From positions 1 through 19,902 of the forward strand of contig JAFACY010000090.1 of the NCBI GenBank assembly GCA_023425285.1: DNA of 19,902 nucleotides, given 5' to 3'. The notes beneath the pieces are model-generated. The model searched no databases. It saw only the letters and a program-made list of their open reading frames with translations, and was not told the DNA's origin. Numbering within the stretch: position 1 is the stretch's first letter; every line of letters begins with the position of its first letter. This stretch comes from Bacillota bacterium. Lineage in GTDB: Bacteria > Bacillota > Clostridia > Tissierellales > Sedimentibacteraceae. Made by a program: the position numbers and the translations under genes. This document shows positions 1 to 6,461 of this stretch, piece after piece.

Positions 1-96
1 ATTTGCCATGTTTTGTCCCGTTACATCCATATAGCTCTGGTGAGCCTTCAGTGCACTTGTGGCAGTTTGATATCCTAAAAAGGTTGGTCTAAGCAT
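1..96 (-). CDS. flgK: Flagellar hook-associated protein FlgK, N-terminal fragment
   Basis: Only the first 32 codons are in the window; the gene runs off the left edge. FlgK (HAP1) forms the junction between hook and filament outside the cell. The visible N-terminus, beginning MLRPTFLGYQTATSAL and continuing through MDVTGQNMAN, matches the conserved amphipathic D0 helix of hook and hook-associated proteins, in which the stretch before the next turn normally reads near N-I-A-N. The ATG at 96 is preceded by the strong site AAGGGGTG, which overlaps the TAA of flgN 11 bases upstream, so the two genes are probably translationally linked. Its position after flgM and flgN is the usual clostridial and bacillar order. 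Other rod/hook proteins share this helix, so context carries part of the call. Confidence 0.85.
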   Translation of the reverse strand, partial: MLRPTFLGYQTATSALKAHQSYMDVTGQNMAN

Positions 97-107
97 ATTT
101 TCACCCC

Positions 108-557
108 TTATACTTTCTTTGAGAGCAGCACGCTCTTTGCACCGCTGCTTTTGCTTTCCGTGTTTGAATAGTTTTTATCTCTTTCTCCTAATTGAACCAA
201 TGCATCATCAATCTTTCGCATTCTCACTTCAAGCAGTGTCTTACACAAGCTGTTTATTTTTCTGACCTCTTGTATCAGATCATTGAGCTCGTTGTATTTT
301 TCCTTAAGATCTTTGTTGCTTTCTATTTTATCGGTATCAAGAATTTCCTTAAGTGTCATTCCGGTGCAGCCCATAGTTTCTACAAGTCTTTCTCTTTTTT
401 GGTCCACACCTCTCATTTTCATGTAATATACCTGTTCATCAGATACAATTGCATCCAGTTCATCTATGTCGTTTTTTATAATCGCATCATGCTTTGCATA
501 TTCCAGTTCAAGAAAACTCTTATACAGTTCAATACTTTCCTTTAATATATCTATCAT
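108..557 (-). CDS. flgN: FlgN-family flagellar export chaperone
   Basis: This 149-residue protein is predicted to be almost wholly alpha-helical and coiled-coil, rich in Lys, Glu and Leu, with no signal peptide or membrane segment. This fits the FlgN family, cytoplasmic chaperones that hold the hook-associated proteins FlgK and FlgL for export by the flagellar type III apparatus. Sequence conservation in this family is low, so the call rests mainly on size, helical character and position: flgM lies immediately upstream (11-base gap) and flgK, the expected client, immediately downstream. The ATG at 557 has an AGAGG site about 7 bases upstream. The C-terminal 20 residues are Ser/Lys rich and probably disordered. 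Expression should follow the sigma-28 promoter ahead of flgM. Confidence 0.8.
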   Translation of the reverse strand: MIDILKESIELYKSFLELEYAKHDAIIKNDIDELDAIVSDEQVYYMKMRGVDQKRERLVETMGCTGMTLKEILDTDKIESNKDLKEKYNELNDLIQEVRKINSLCKTLLEVRMRKIDDALVQLGERDKNYSNTESKSSGAKSVLLSKKV

Positions 558-568
558 ATTTTTTCCTC

Positions 569-850
569 TTATATAAACAGCTTTCTTACTATTTCTTCAG
601 CATTGATATCATATGTCCTGTTGTCTATACTTTCTTTTATCCTGTTGATTTTTTCAGCACTGTTTTCCTTGCTCACATCGGCAGTTATATTTTTTTTAAT
701 TGAATTTAAATATCCTTCATTTTTTTCCATTGAAGCCTTGCCGTTCAATTCAATTACATCATATTTATTATTTTTCACAGTTTCCTGATTTTTTACAGGC
801 TTTGAAGCTCCTGTATAATTCGTATAGTTATTTATATTTTGAATTTTCAT
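569..850 (-). CDS. flgM: Anti-sigma-28 factor FlgM
   Basis: This small protein of 93 residues matches FlgM, which binds sigma-28 (SigD/FliA) and blocks late flagellar gene expression until the hook is finished and FlgM is exported. The N-terminal half is Asn/Lys rich and looks disordered, as is typical. The conserved sigma-binding C-terminal region is visible at about residues 66-91, including R-I-K-E-S-I, then a short D-x-R-x-Y-D-I-N-A-E-E-I, then R-K-L at the end. The ATG at 850 has the site GTAGGAGGGG about 5 bases upstream. A sigma-28 promoter lies about 60 bases before the start, giving the classic negative feedback in which sigma-28 transcribes its own antagonist. It is followed by flgN and flgK. 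Confidence 0.9.
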   Translation of the reverse strand: MKIQNINNYTNYTGASKPVKNQETVKNNKYDVIELNGKASMEKNEGYLNSIKKNITADVSKENSAEKINRIKESIDNRTYDINAEEIVRKLFI

Positions 851-910
851 ATTAACCCCTCCTACGGGTACATTTCCGAAAAGAGATGTGTCCCCCGACT
901 TCTTACATAT

Positions 911-938
911 ATAATCGGCATAAAGTTTAAAAAATTTA
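911..938 (-). promoter_or_regulatory. Sigma-28 (SigD/FliA-type) promoter of flgM-flgN-flgK
   Basis: On the minus strand TAAA (938-935) is followed by exactly 15 bases and then GCCGATTAT (919-911). This agrees with the flagellar sigma consensus TAAA-N15-GCCGATAT, with seven of the eight -10 bases matching. It sits in the 102-base gap between cheW and flgM, just after the cheW stop, and would start transcription near 904, leaving a leader of about 54 bases with a strong ribosome site. Confidence 0.85.
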
Positions 939-952
939 TATCTGATATATTT

Positions 953-1420
953 TTATGCCATATTCATAATTTTTTCTTCGTCAATAATTAAAAGTACGTC
1001 TTCAGTTTTGTTTCCTTTTGCAACACCCTTCACAAATCCTTCTCTGCACATTTTTTTGATTTCTTCGGTTTCTTCAAAGGATGTAATATTTTCAACGGAC
1101 AATACCTCATCAACAATCAATCCCACAAACGAATTATCCTTTTCCAAAACAACCACCATTCCCTTGTTTTCCTGATCATCATTATCTGTCTCTGTTCCGA
1201 ATAATTTCTTCATATCAATCAACGGAACAACGTTTCCTCTCAAATGTATGAGACCTATAATATATTCAGATACCTTGGGTACATAGGTTACTTCTTCCGG
1301 GCATATAACGATTGATGTTATAAGCTTGCTGTTTATTGTATACAGACTGTCCTTCAATTTAAACAATAGCCACGGGAACTCTATTTCTTCTTCAAATATT
1401 TCTTCTGTATCGTAATTCAT
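953..1420 (-). CDS. cheW: CheW-type chemotaxis coupling protein (downstream copy)
   Basis: This 155-residue cytoplasmic protein has the CheW (SH3-like) fold signature. It has an N-terminal beta stretch after an acidic leader (EEIFEEEIEF), a central I-x-G-L-I-H-L-R-G-N-V-V-P-L-I-D-M motif at about residues 55-71, and the second motif F-V-G-L-I-V-D-E-V at about residues 97-105. CheW links chemoreceptors to the kinase CheA in the polar array. It directly follows the receptor gene with a 10-base gap and a GGAG site in that gap, and is the last gene of the cheW-mcp-cheW operon. The N-terminal acidic tail is longer than in the other copy. It differs clearly in sequence from the upstream CheW, so it is not a recent duplicate; it may serve a distinct receptor or array. 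Confidence 0.9.
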   Translation of the reverse strand: MNYDTEEIFEEEIEFPWLLFKLKDSLYTINSKLITSIVICPEEVTYVPKVSEYIIGLIHLRGNVVPLIDMKKLFGTETDNDDQENKGMVVVLEKDNSFVGLIVDEVLSVENITSFEETEEIKKMCREGFVKGVAKGNKTEDVLLIIDEEKIMNMA

Positions 1421-1430
1421 AATATGCTCC

Positions 1431-3203
1431 TTACACAGCCTTTTCGGCTAATTCAAATTGTTCAACTAATTCCTTCAATAAATTTGATTGCTCACTGAGC
1501 TCCTGACTTGCAGCAGCGCTTTCTTCCGCAGTAGCCGAATTTGTCTGAACAACGGATGATATTTGTTCAATCCCCATTGTTATCTGCATTATGGATTCAG
1601 CCTGTTCCTTTGATGCTTCTGAAATTTCATCAACTAATTTAACAGATTCTCTTATGGATTTTACCATTGAATTGATGGATTCCTTTGTTTCATCTGCAAT
1701 TTTAGTGCCTCTTTCCACAGATTTAATTGAATTTTCAATCAAATCGGCTGTACTCTTAGCCGCCTCTGCACTTTTTGACGCCAAATTTCTTACCTCATCG
1801 GCAACCACCGCAAATCCCTTGCCTGCCGCACCTGCTCTTGCCGCTTCAACCGCAGCATTCAATGCGAGTATATTCGTCTGAAAGGCTATATCATCTATTG
1901 CTTTTATAATTTTCGATATTTCATTTGTTGAATTCCTTATGTCGTACATTGCTTCAGTCATGAATTCAACCTTTTTACTGTTTTTTTCAACTTCCTGAGC
2001 TGATTCCTGTGTTATTTTGCTTACATTGTCGGAATTTTTTGCATTTTGCTTTATTTGCTCAGATATTTCATTTATGGTTGCAGATAATTCCTCAATGGAG
2101 CTTGCCTGCTCCGCTGTTCCGTGAGACAATGCCTGTGATCCTTCCGACACCTGACTTGCACCGCTGGATACTCGTTCTGCTGCTTCATCTATCCTACTCA
2201 GTGTGCCGTTAAAAGATGATAATATTTGTTCAACTGAGGTTTTTATTGGTGCAAAGCCTCCTATAAATTCTACACTGGTTGAAGTAGTCATGTCACCTCT
2301 TGACATTTCACTCAGCACTCTGTCAATTTCCCCCACATAAAGCTTCAACGTCTTAATTGTATTACTTATTGTTAATGTAGCCATTCCAAGCTCATCCTTG
2401 GATGTATGCATTACATCGTAATCAAGATCTCCTCTGCTGATAGCTTCCGCAGCGTTTGTTATTTCTTTAATCGGTTTTGTCAGGCTTCTGATTATAACGA
2501 CTGCAAGCAATGCCGAAACTACAAATCCCACTACAAGAGTAGAAATTAGTGCAATAAGCAGGTATGTGTTTGTCTCATTAGAATGCTTTACAAAATTTCG
2601 TGCTACAATATCTAAATTTTTACTGACTTCATCCATTGTTTTATAAATCGAAGATAACACCGGCATCAATTGAGTGTCCATTATTTCTAATGATTGCGAA
2701 TTTCTGCTGGCGTTTAAAAGATTAACTAAATTTTCGCTTAATTCCGTAACCGATGCCATATCCTTGTTAAGCTGCTGGACAACGCTTGGATATTGATCCA
2801 AATCCTGTACCAATAATGTCAGCGTTTCGTTTGCTATTCTTGTATTTTCTGTTATTTCTGCCGTATACTCCATCTTATTTGTTTTGCCGGAGGTTGTTGT
2901 GGATTTATAAATTGCTTTTTCAACCTTATTTAAGGCAAGCTTCATTTCCCATGAGAGTACCTCCACCTCATAGCAGTCATCATAAAAAAGATTAACGTCC
3001 TCTGCAACACGATTTACACTAATAATTGAAAACACATTGGATACAGCAAACATTATTAATAAAATTCCGAAGCTTATTATTAATCTTGGTGCAATTTTAA
3101 TGTTTGACATTTTAAATGATGCACTCTTATTTTTCTTTTTATCAGTCTTAACTTTTTTTACCTTCTTTTCGATGCTTTTATGTTTTTTATTAAAAACTTT
3201 CAA
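1431..3203 (-). CDS. Methyl-accepting chemotaxis protein with four-helix-bundle type sensor
   Basis: This transmembrane chemoreceptor signals to CheA through CheW. In a 590-residue form it has a very basic N-terminal tail (residues 1-33, Lys rich), TM1 at about 40-63, an extracytoplasmic helical sensor of about 150 residues (63-213) resembling 4HB_MCP, TM2 at about 214-238, HAMP at 239-291, a second HAMP-like segment to about 345, and the cytoplasmic signalling coiled coil to the end. The conserved hairpin tip (around 439-473) contains A-L-N-A-A-V-E-A-A-R-A-G and G-F-A-V-V-A-D-E-V-R. The longest frame opens with TTG at 3224, directly after the upstream cheW stop. However, AAGGGGG (3209-3215) sits 5 bases before an in-frame TTG at 3203, and I prefer that start. 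The ligand cannot be read from the sequence. No CheR-binding pentapeptide is seen at the C-terminus. Confidence 0.92.
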   Translation of the reverse strand: MKVFNKKHKSIEKKVKKVKTDKKKNKSASFKMSNIKIAPRLIISFGILLIMFAVSNVFSIISVNRVAEDVNLFYDDCYEVEVLSWEMKLALNKVEKAIYKSTTTSGKTNKMEYTAEITENTRIANETLTLLVQDLDQYPSVVQQLNKDMASVTELSENLVNLLNASRNSQSLEIMDTQLMPVLSSIYKTMDEVSKNLDIVARNFVKHSNETNTYLLIALISTLVVGFVVSALLAVVIIRSLTKPIKEITNAAEAISRGDLDYDVMHTSKDELGMATLTISNTIKTLKLYVGEIDRVLSEMSRGDMTTSTSVEFIGGFAPIKTSVEQILSSFNGTLSRIDEAAERVSSGASQVSEGSQALSHGTAEQASSIEELSATINEISEQIKQNAKNSDNVSKITQESAQEVEKNSKKVEFMTEAMYDIRNSTNEISKIIKAIDDIAFQTNILALNAAVEAARAGAAGKGFAVVADEVRNLASKSAEAAKSTADLIENSIKSVERGTKIADETKESINSMVKSIRESVKLVDEISEASKEQAESIMQITMGIEQISSVVQTNSATAEESAAASQELSEQSNLLKELVEQFELAEKAV

Positions 3204-3208
3204 TTTTG

Positions 3209-3216
3209 CCCCCTTT
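3209..3216 (-). promoter_or_regulatory. Ribosome-binding site deciding the receptor start
   Basis: AAAGGGGG followed by CAAAA and TTG (3203-3201). The earlier in-frame TTG at 3224 abuts the cheW stop and has no purine-rich site before it, so this site argues for the shorter protein. Confidence 0.65.
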
Positions 3217-3224
3217 TTCAGCAA

Positions 3225-3722
3225 TTAATTTGCATTAGTAATAAGCTCGATTTCTTTTTCATCAAGCACTTTTTTCAAATCTATTAACAAAACAATGCGA
3301 TTGTTTAATTTTGCAATTCCAGTAATAAAGGTGTTGGTATAATCGGATCCCATTTGAGGAGGATTTGATATGTCTTCATTGTCTATGTTGGTAACCTCAT
3401 TTACTTCATCAACTATAAAGCCTATGTAGGAACCATTTATATTTGTTACTATGATGCATGTTCTTTCGTTATATCCGATTTCTTCTTTTCGGAGTCTCAG
3501 ACGCACATCAATTATCGGTATGATTATTCCTCTTAAATTAATTATACCTTTTGCATAGGATGGAAATTCAGGGACTGCTGTTATATCCTGCATGCCCACT
3601 ATTTGAACGACATCAGCTATAGAAATGCCAAACAATTGATTATCCGTGTAAAAAGTCAAGTATTTTCCTTTAAGTGTATCTTCATCTAAATCACTGTTTA
3701 AAATATTTAAATTATCTTGCAC
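3225..3722 (-). CDS. cheW: CheW-type chemotaxis coupling protein (upstream copy)
   Basis: This protein of 165 residues has clear CheW motifs. These are K-G-I-I-N-L-R-G-I-I-I-P-I-I-D-V-R at about residues 58-74, Y-I-G-F-I-V-D-E-V at about 99-107, and a C-terminal hydrophobic strand I-V-L-L-I-D-L-K-K-V that closes the fold. It couples receptors to CheA. The start is GTG at 3722, supported by GAGGTGA four bases upstream; the sigma-28 promoter lies only about 32 bases before the start. It is the first gene of the three-gene chemotaxis operon, and its TAA is at 3225-3227. No cheA, cheY, cheR or cheB is present in the window, so the core pathway genes must lie elsewhere. Confidence 0.92.
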   Translation of the reverse strand: MQDNLNILNSDLDEDTLKGKYLTFYTDNQLFGISIADVVQIVGMQDITAVPEFPSYAKGIINLRGIIIPIIDVRLRLRKEEIGYNERTCIIVTNINGSYIGFIVDEVNEVTNIDNEDISNPPQMGSDYTNTFITGIAKLNNRIVLLIDLKKVLDEKEIELITNAN

Positions 3723-3753
3723 GTAATCACCTCATAATATTATTCTTTATATA

Positions 3754-3780
3754 ATATCGTCATGATTACCTAAAATTTTA
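3754..3780 (-). promoter_or_regulatory. Sigma-28 (SigD/FliA-type) promoter of cheW-mcp-cheW
   Basis: TAAA (3780-3777), 15 bases, then GACGATAT (3761-3754) on the minus strand. This matches seven of eight bases of the -10 consensus GCCGATAT at the ideal spacing. It lies in the 88-base gap between the comFB-like gene and cheW, and predicts a start near 3747 and a leader of about 25 bases carrying only the ribosome site. The rest of that gap shows nothing else that I can support. Confidence 0.8.
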
Positions 3781-3810
3781 GTAGAAAATATAATTTATAC
3801 TGTTTTAGTT

Positions 3811-4212
3811 TTAATGCCTTGGATTTTTCCTCACTATAAGCACCGCTTTAATAATTTCGGTGGTAACTTCTCTTCCCATATCATCGAACTCATGTAATTT
3901 TTCTTTAATATCATCTTTACTTGATACCACATATTTCGGTTTAAGATTGTTCAATGCAATTGCCACAATGTCTTCCTTACAACGTTCACATTTGCAGCAG
4001 CTCATTTTATTGAGGGTAGCATCAAGCTTGTTATAAACCATCTTCTCCGTTATGTTATACAATGTAAAAATTGTTTCAGAGCCATTTTTTTCTGCAGCAT
4101 TTACAGCCGTTTCATTTGCAGGATTTTGCTCGTCTTCATCCTTCTTCAAATTCGTCGGCATAATTTTTTTATACATCAATTCTCTGTCGAAGGTTTTTTT
4201 AGTTTTCGCCAT
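3811..4212 (-). CDS. ComFB-domain protein (late-competence family)
   Basis: From the ATG at 4212 this is a 133-residue soluble protein. Residues 1-45 are polar and probably disordered. Residues about 50-133 match the ComFB domain: a helix around T-E-K-M-V, then the cysteine cluster S-C-C-K-C-E-R-C-K-E-D-I (Cys 72, 73, 75, 78), A-L-N-N-L-K-P-K-Y-V-V, and the terminal N-P-R-H. Bacillus ComFB is a small zinc-binding dimer of unclear role; family members in cyanobacteria have been reported as cyclic-dinucleotide (c-di-GMP) receptors. The gene starts 1 base after the parA stop, and the site AGAGG lies at the end of parA. A TTG 18 bases earlier (4230) is in frame but would contain that ribosome site. 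The role is unknown; a motility or signalling function is suggested by the neighbours only. Confidence 0.82.
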   Translation of the reverse strand: MAKTKKTFDRELMYKKIMPTNLKKDEDEQNPANETAVNAAEKNGSETIFTLYNITEKMVYNKLDATLNKMSCCKCERCKEDIVAIALNNLKPKYVVSSKDDIKEKLHEFDDMGREVTTEIIKAVLIVRKNPRH

Positions 4213-4213
4213 A

Positions 4214-4975
4214 TTATAATCCTCTTTCAATAAGCTCTTCTACTAAATCCATATAATCCTTGGCAGCTCCGTTTTTCGGTGAATAATTATATATATCCTG
4301 TTGATTTGTCTGTGCTTCCATAACTGCAACGCTCGACCTGATTGTAGTATTTAAAATCCCTGTATTCAGCTTCTCTGCTATCAATTCCGCTGTCCCCTTG
4401 ATTTCCCTGCTTAAAATGGTCCTCATATTGAATTTCGTTAGAACTATACCCTCAACCTTAATATTTGGGTTACAGTATTTTCTCACTCTGTCTATGGTTT
4501 CCGAAAGCTGGGCTATTCCCTGAAGGCTGAATATATCCGCAAGCATAGGGATAATAATGTAATCTGACGCAGTAAATGCATTAACCGTCAAAATGCTCAG
4601 CGCCGGAGGCGTATCCAGGAAAATATAATCATAATTATCCCTTACAGATGACAATGCTTCCCTCAATAAGTATTCCCTTCCCGTCTGGGTGAATTCCAAT
4701 TCTATTCCGCTCAATAAAATATTGGATGATATAATATCAAAGGACTCCATTTCCTGTATTGAGGACGATGCAGTTGCTTCTCTCTTCAATATTTCATAAA
4801 CAGTTGAACAGTCCTCGGTCTCAGCACCTGTACTGAAGCTTAAATTAGCCTGTGGGTCTAAATCAACGCATAAAACCTTGAAGCCTTTCAGCTTGTAACC
4901 TGCCGCGATAGCATTTGTGGTGGTGGTTTTCCCTACTCCGCCTTTTTGATTCGTTACAGAAATTATCTTAGCCAT
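4214..4975 (-). CDS. ParA/Soj/MinD-superfamily ATPase
   Basis: This protein of 253 residues has the deviant Walker A motif K-G-G-V-G-K-T-T-T at 11-19 with the signature lysine K11, the Walker A-prime V-D-L-D-P-Q-A-N at 37-44 (D40), and the Walker B F-L-D-T-P-P-A at 119-125 (D121). These proteins dimerise on ATP binding and usually bind DNA or membrane non-specifically to position cargo. There is no parB beside it; the partner is a ComFB-domain gene one base downstream. That argues against a chromosome-partition role and for a specialised positioning protein, possibly for chemotaxis arrays or flagella. The C-terminus lacks an obvious MinD-type amphipathic membrane helix. The start ATG at 4975 has AAGGAG 5 bases upstream. 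NCBI-style annotation would be AAA family ATPase or ParA family protein. Confidence 0.88.
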   Translation of the reverse strand: MAKIISVTNQKGGVGKTTTTNAIAAGYKLKGFKVLCVDLDPQANLSFSTGAETEDCSTVYEILKREATASSSIQEMESFDIISSNILLSGIELEFTQTGREYLLREALSSVRDNYDYIFLDTPPALSILTVNAFTASDYIIIPMLADIFSLQGIAQLSETIDRVRKYCNPNIKVEGIVLTKFNMRTILSREIKGTAELIAEKLNTGILNTTIRSSVAVMEAQTNQQDIYNYSPKNGAAKDYMDLVEELIERGL

Positions 4976-5010
4976 ATGTTCTCCTTACAATTTTCGACAC
5001 AGTTTTTTAA

Positions 5011-5039
5011 ATTGTAACAAAAAAATCATATTTTAACAA
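5011..5039 (-). promoter_or_regulatory. Candidate sigma-A promoter for parA-comFB
   Basis: TTGTTA (5039-5034), 17-base spacer, TACAAT (5016-5011) on the minus strand: four of six and five of six consensus bases at ideal spacing. It lies within and just beyond the terminator hairpin of the upstream operon, about 36 bases before the parA start. Such AT-rich matches can be chance, so confidence is moderate. Confidence 0.5.
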
Positions 5040-5050
5040 TATGATTTTTT
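5020..5050 (-). terminator. Rho-independent-type terminator closing the purine/Se-Mo operon
   Basis: A perfect 11-bp inverted repeat (AAAAAATCATA at 5020-5030 and TATGATTTTTT at 5040-5050) encloses a 9-base loop. It begins 28 bases after the yqeB stop. The stem is AT-rich and the U tract is part of the 3' arm, so its strength is uncertain, but position and symmetry fit a terminator. By symmetry it could act in both directions. Confidence 0.7.
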
Positions 5051-5078
5051 GCAATCTATTATGTTGATTTCATATTCT

Positions 5079-6461
5079 TCAATACCTCATTAGTATCAGT
5101 ACTGCTTCTAAAACCGCACCTCCTATTGCCCGGGCCTTATCAGAAATAGTATAACAATACTTCGCATCGCCTCTCGGATCCACATCTCCGATTTTTTGAC
5201 CTTCAGAAACATGAATTTCTTCACGTATCAACCCTCTTATTACGCCGTCCAATTTTGAAATTACAATTTTATCATTTACGTGACCGATTACATCACCCTT
5301 CTTTACAATATCTCCTATTTTATGAGCAGCCACAAATATTCCTTCATCGGGAGAATATAAAACTCTCTCATACGTAAATCCTTCTATACTGCCCGGCTCA
5401 TTGGTGTTTGGTTCAGCAAAGCCTTCAAAAATCAGCCTGCCTAAATTGTGACCTCTGTTGCTTTCTATTACTGCATGTACATCCTTCCCTGCTTCAAAGC
5501 CCGGACCCACTGCGACAGTCACAGGTGCCGCATTCTTTTTCATACCCGTATTTCTTTTGGCAATTATGGCATCCACAACCGCAATCGGATTAACCCTTGA
5601 GATATATGTGCCTTCGGGATCTACCACCACAGGTATGTAATCCTTCGCCCATGCATTATATATTTCCTTAATATCCTTTGCAAGCACAGATATGATTCCT
5701 TCTATTTCTGTCCTGCCATCATACACTGCCTCGGAAAAGCAGACTGTCCTTCTGATGGATGTTGGTTTTTCAACCTCAAGCACCAGTACTCTAAATCCTG
5801 TCCTGTGCAGTTTCTGAATAATACCTGAAGCAATATCTCCCCCGCTTTTTACCGCTATTACTTCTCCATTCATTGACTCACCCCATTTTATTAACTTATT
5901 ATAATCCTCCATTGTATCCACATCTATGTTTTCATTGTATGTATGTATATCAATTGTTATAATTTCATCCGTATGCTTTTTTATCACATCTTTTCCGCCG
6001 ACATCGCCTTTAAGATCAAGAAGTTCTTTTTTTAAACTGTGTGGAAATATAACCGGGTTTCCTCTCACACCGTTATAGCACGGTATTATTATTTTGTCCT
6101 GTCTTTCATTAAATGAGTCACATAATTTTTTTATAGTTTCTTTTTTTATATACGGCTGATCCGAAACAAAAAACATGTAGCCGTCTGCAGCATTTAAATT
6201 TTCCAGGCCCATCCCTATTGAGGTGCTTTGCCCTAAATGAGAAATATCATTTAATATTGTTTTAAAGCCTGACGCTTCGGCATATTGTAAAATATCATTA
6301 TCTCTTCCTACAACGATAACTTCATTAAAATAGCTGCTGCATTCTCTAAGCGTATTAAGTATGTATTTATATATTTCAACACCGTTCAGCTTCATCATAA
6401 GCTTGTTGTAATTCATTCTTCTCGACAATCCCGCTGCCAGAACAATTGCACTAACACTCAT
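5079..6461 (-). CDS. yqeB: Fused MocA/YgfJ-like nucleotidyltransferase and YqeB (Se-dependent Mo hydroxylase maturation)
   Basis: This 460-residue protein has two domains. Residues 1-192 are a MobA/MocA-like NTP-transferase, with L-A-A-G-L-S-R-R-M at 8-16, K20, F-V-S-D-Q-P at 98-103 and G-N-P-V-I-F at 134-139; it would attach CMP to molybdopterin cofactor. Residues about 199-460 are the YqeB (EF2563) family, with K-S-G-G-D-I-A-S-G at 205-213 and V-E-K-P-T-S-I-R-R further on. That family is tied by comparative genomics to hydroxylases carrying a labile selenium atom. The two are separate genes in the E. coli set (ygfJ and yqeB). The start ATG 6461 has AAGAGG upstream and overlaps yqeC by 11 bases. 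An in-frame ATG at 5873, exactly at the domain boundary, has its own strong ribosome site. Last gene of the operon. Confidence 0.88.
   Translation of the reverse strand: MSVSAIVLAAGLSRRMNYNKLMMKLNGVEIYKYILNTLRECSSYFNEVIVVGRDNDILQYAEASGFKTILNDISHLGQSTSIGMGLENLNAADGYMFFVSDQPYIKKETIKKLCDSFNERQDKIIIPCYNGVRGNPVIFPHSLKKELLDLKGDVGGKDVIKKHTDEIITIDIHTYNENIDVDTMEDYNKLIKWGESMNGEVIAVKSGGDIASGIIQKLHRTGFRVLVLEVEKPTSIRRTVCFSEAVYDGRTEIEGIISVLAKDIKEIYNAWAKDYIPVVVDPEGTYISRVNPIAVVDAIIAKRNTGMKKNAAPVTVAVGPGFEAGKDVHAVIESNRGHNLGRLIFEGFAEPNTNEPGSIEGFTYERVLYSPDEGIFVAAHKIGDIVKKGDVIGHVNDKIVISKLDGVIRGLIREEIHVSEGQKIGDVDPRGDAKYCYTISDKARAIGGAVLEAVLILMRY
5871..5885 (-). promoter_or_regulatory. Candidate internal ribosome-binding site and start for free YqeB
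   Basis: TGGGGTGAG (5885-5877), then TCA and ATG (5873-5871), on the minus strand inside the fused gene. It is in frame at residue 197, where the linker ends and the YqeB domain (N-G-E-V-I-A-V-K) begins. The spacing is close but the match to the anti-Shine-Dalgarno is as good as for true starts in this window, so a separate YqeB product is possible. Confidence 0.45.

Noticed and set aside
192..545. Plus-strand frame opposite flgN
   Set aside because: This Phe/Tyr/Ile-rich composition is typical of the antisense of an AT-rich, Lys/Glu-rich gene; there is no ribosome site and no family resemblance. The same holds for the other plus-strand frames opposite clear genes.
3204..3224. TTG start of the chemoreceptor at 3224
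   Set aside because: No ribosome site precedes it, whereas AAGGGGG lies inside the extension before TTG 3203. It is not excluded, because translational coupling to the cheW stop is possible.
4213..4230. TTG start of the ComFB gene at 4230
   Set aside because: It would overlap the end of parA and contains the AGAGG site that serves ATG 4212.
4214..4975. Chromosome-partition (ParABS) locus or replication origin
   Set aside because: There is no parB, no parS-like palindrome and no DnaA-box cluster; the genes nearby are motility and catabolic genes.
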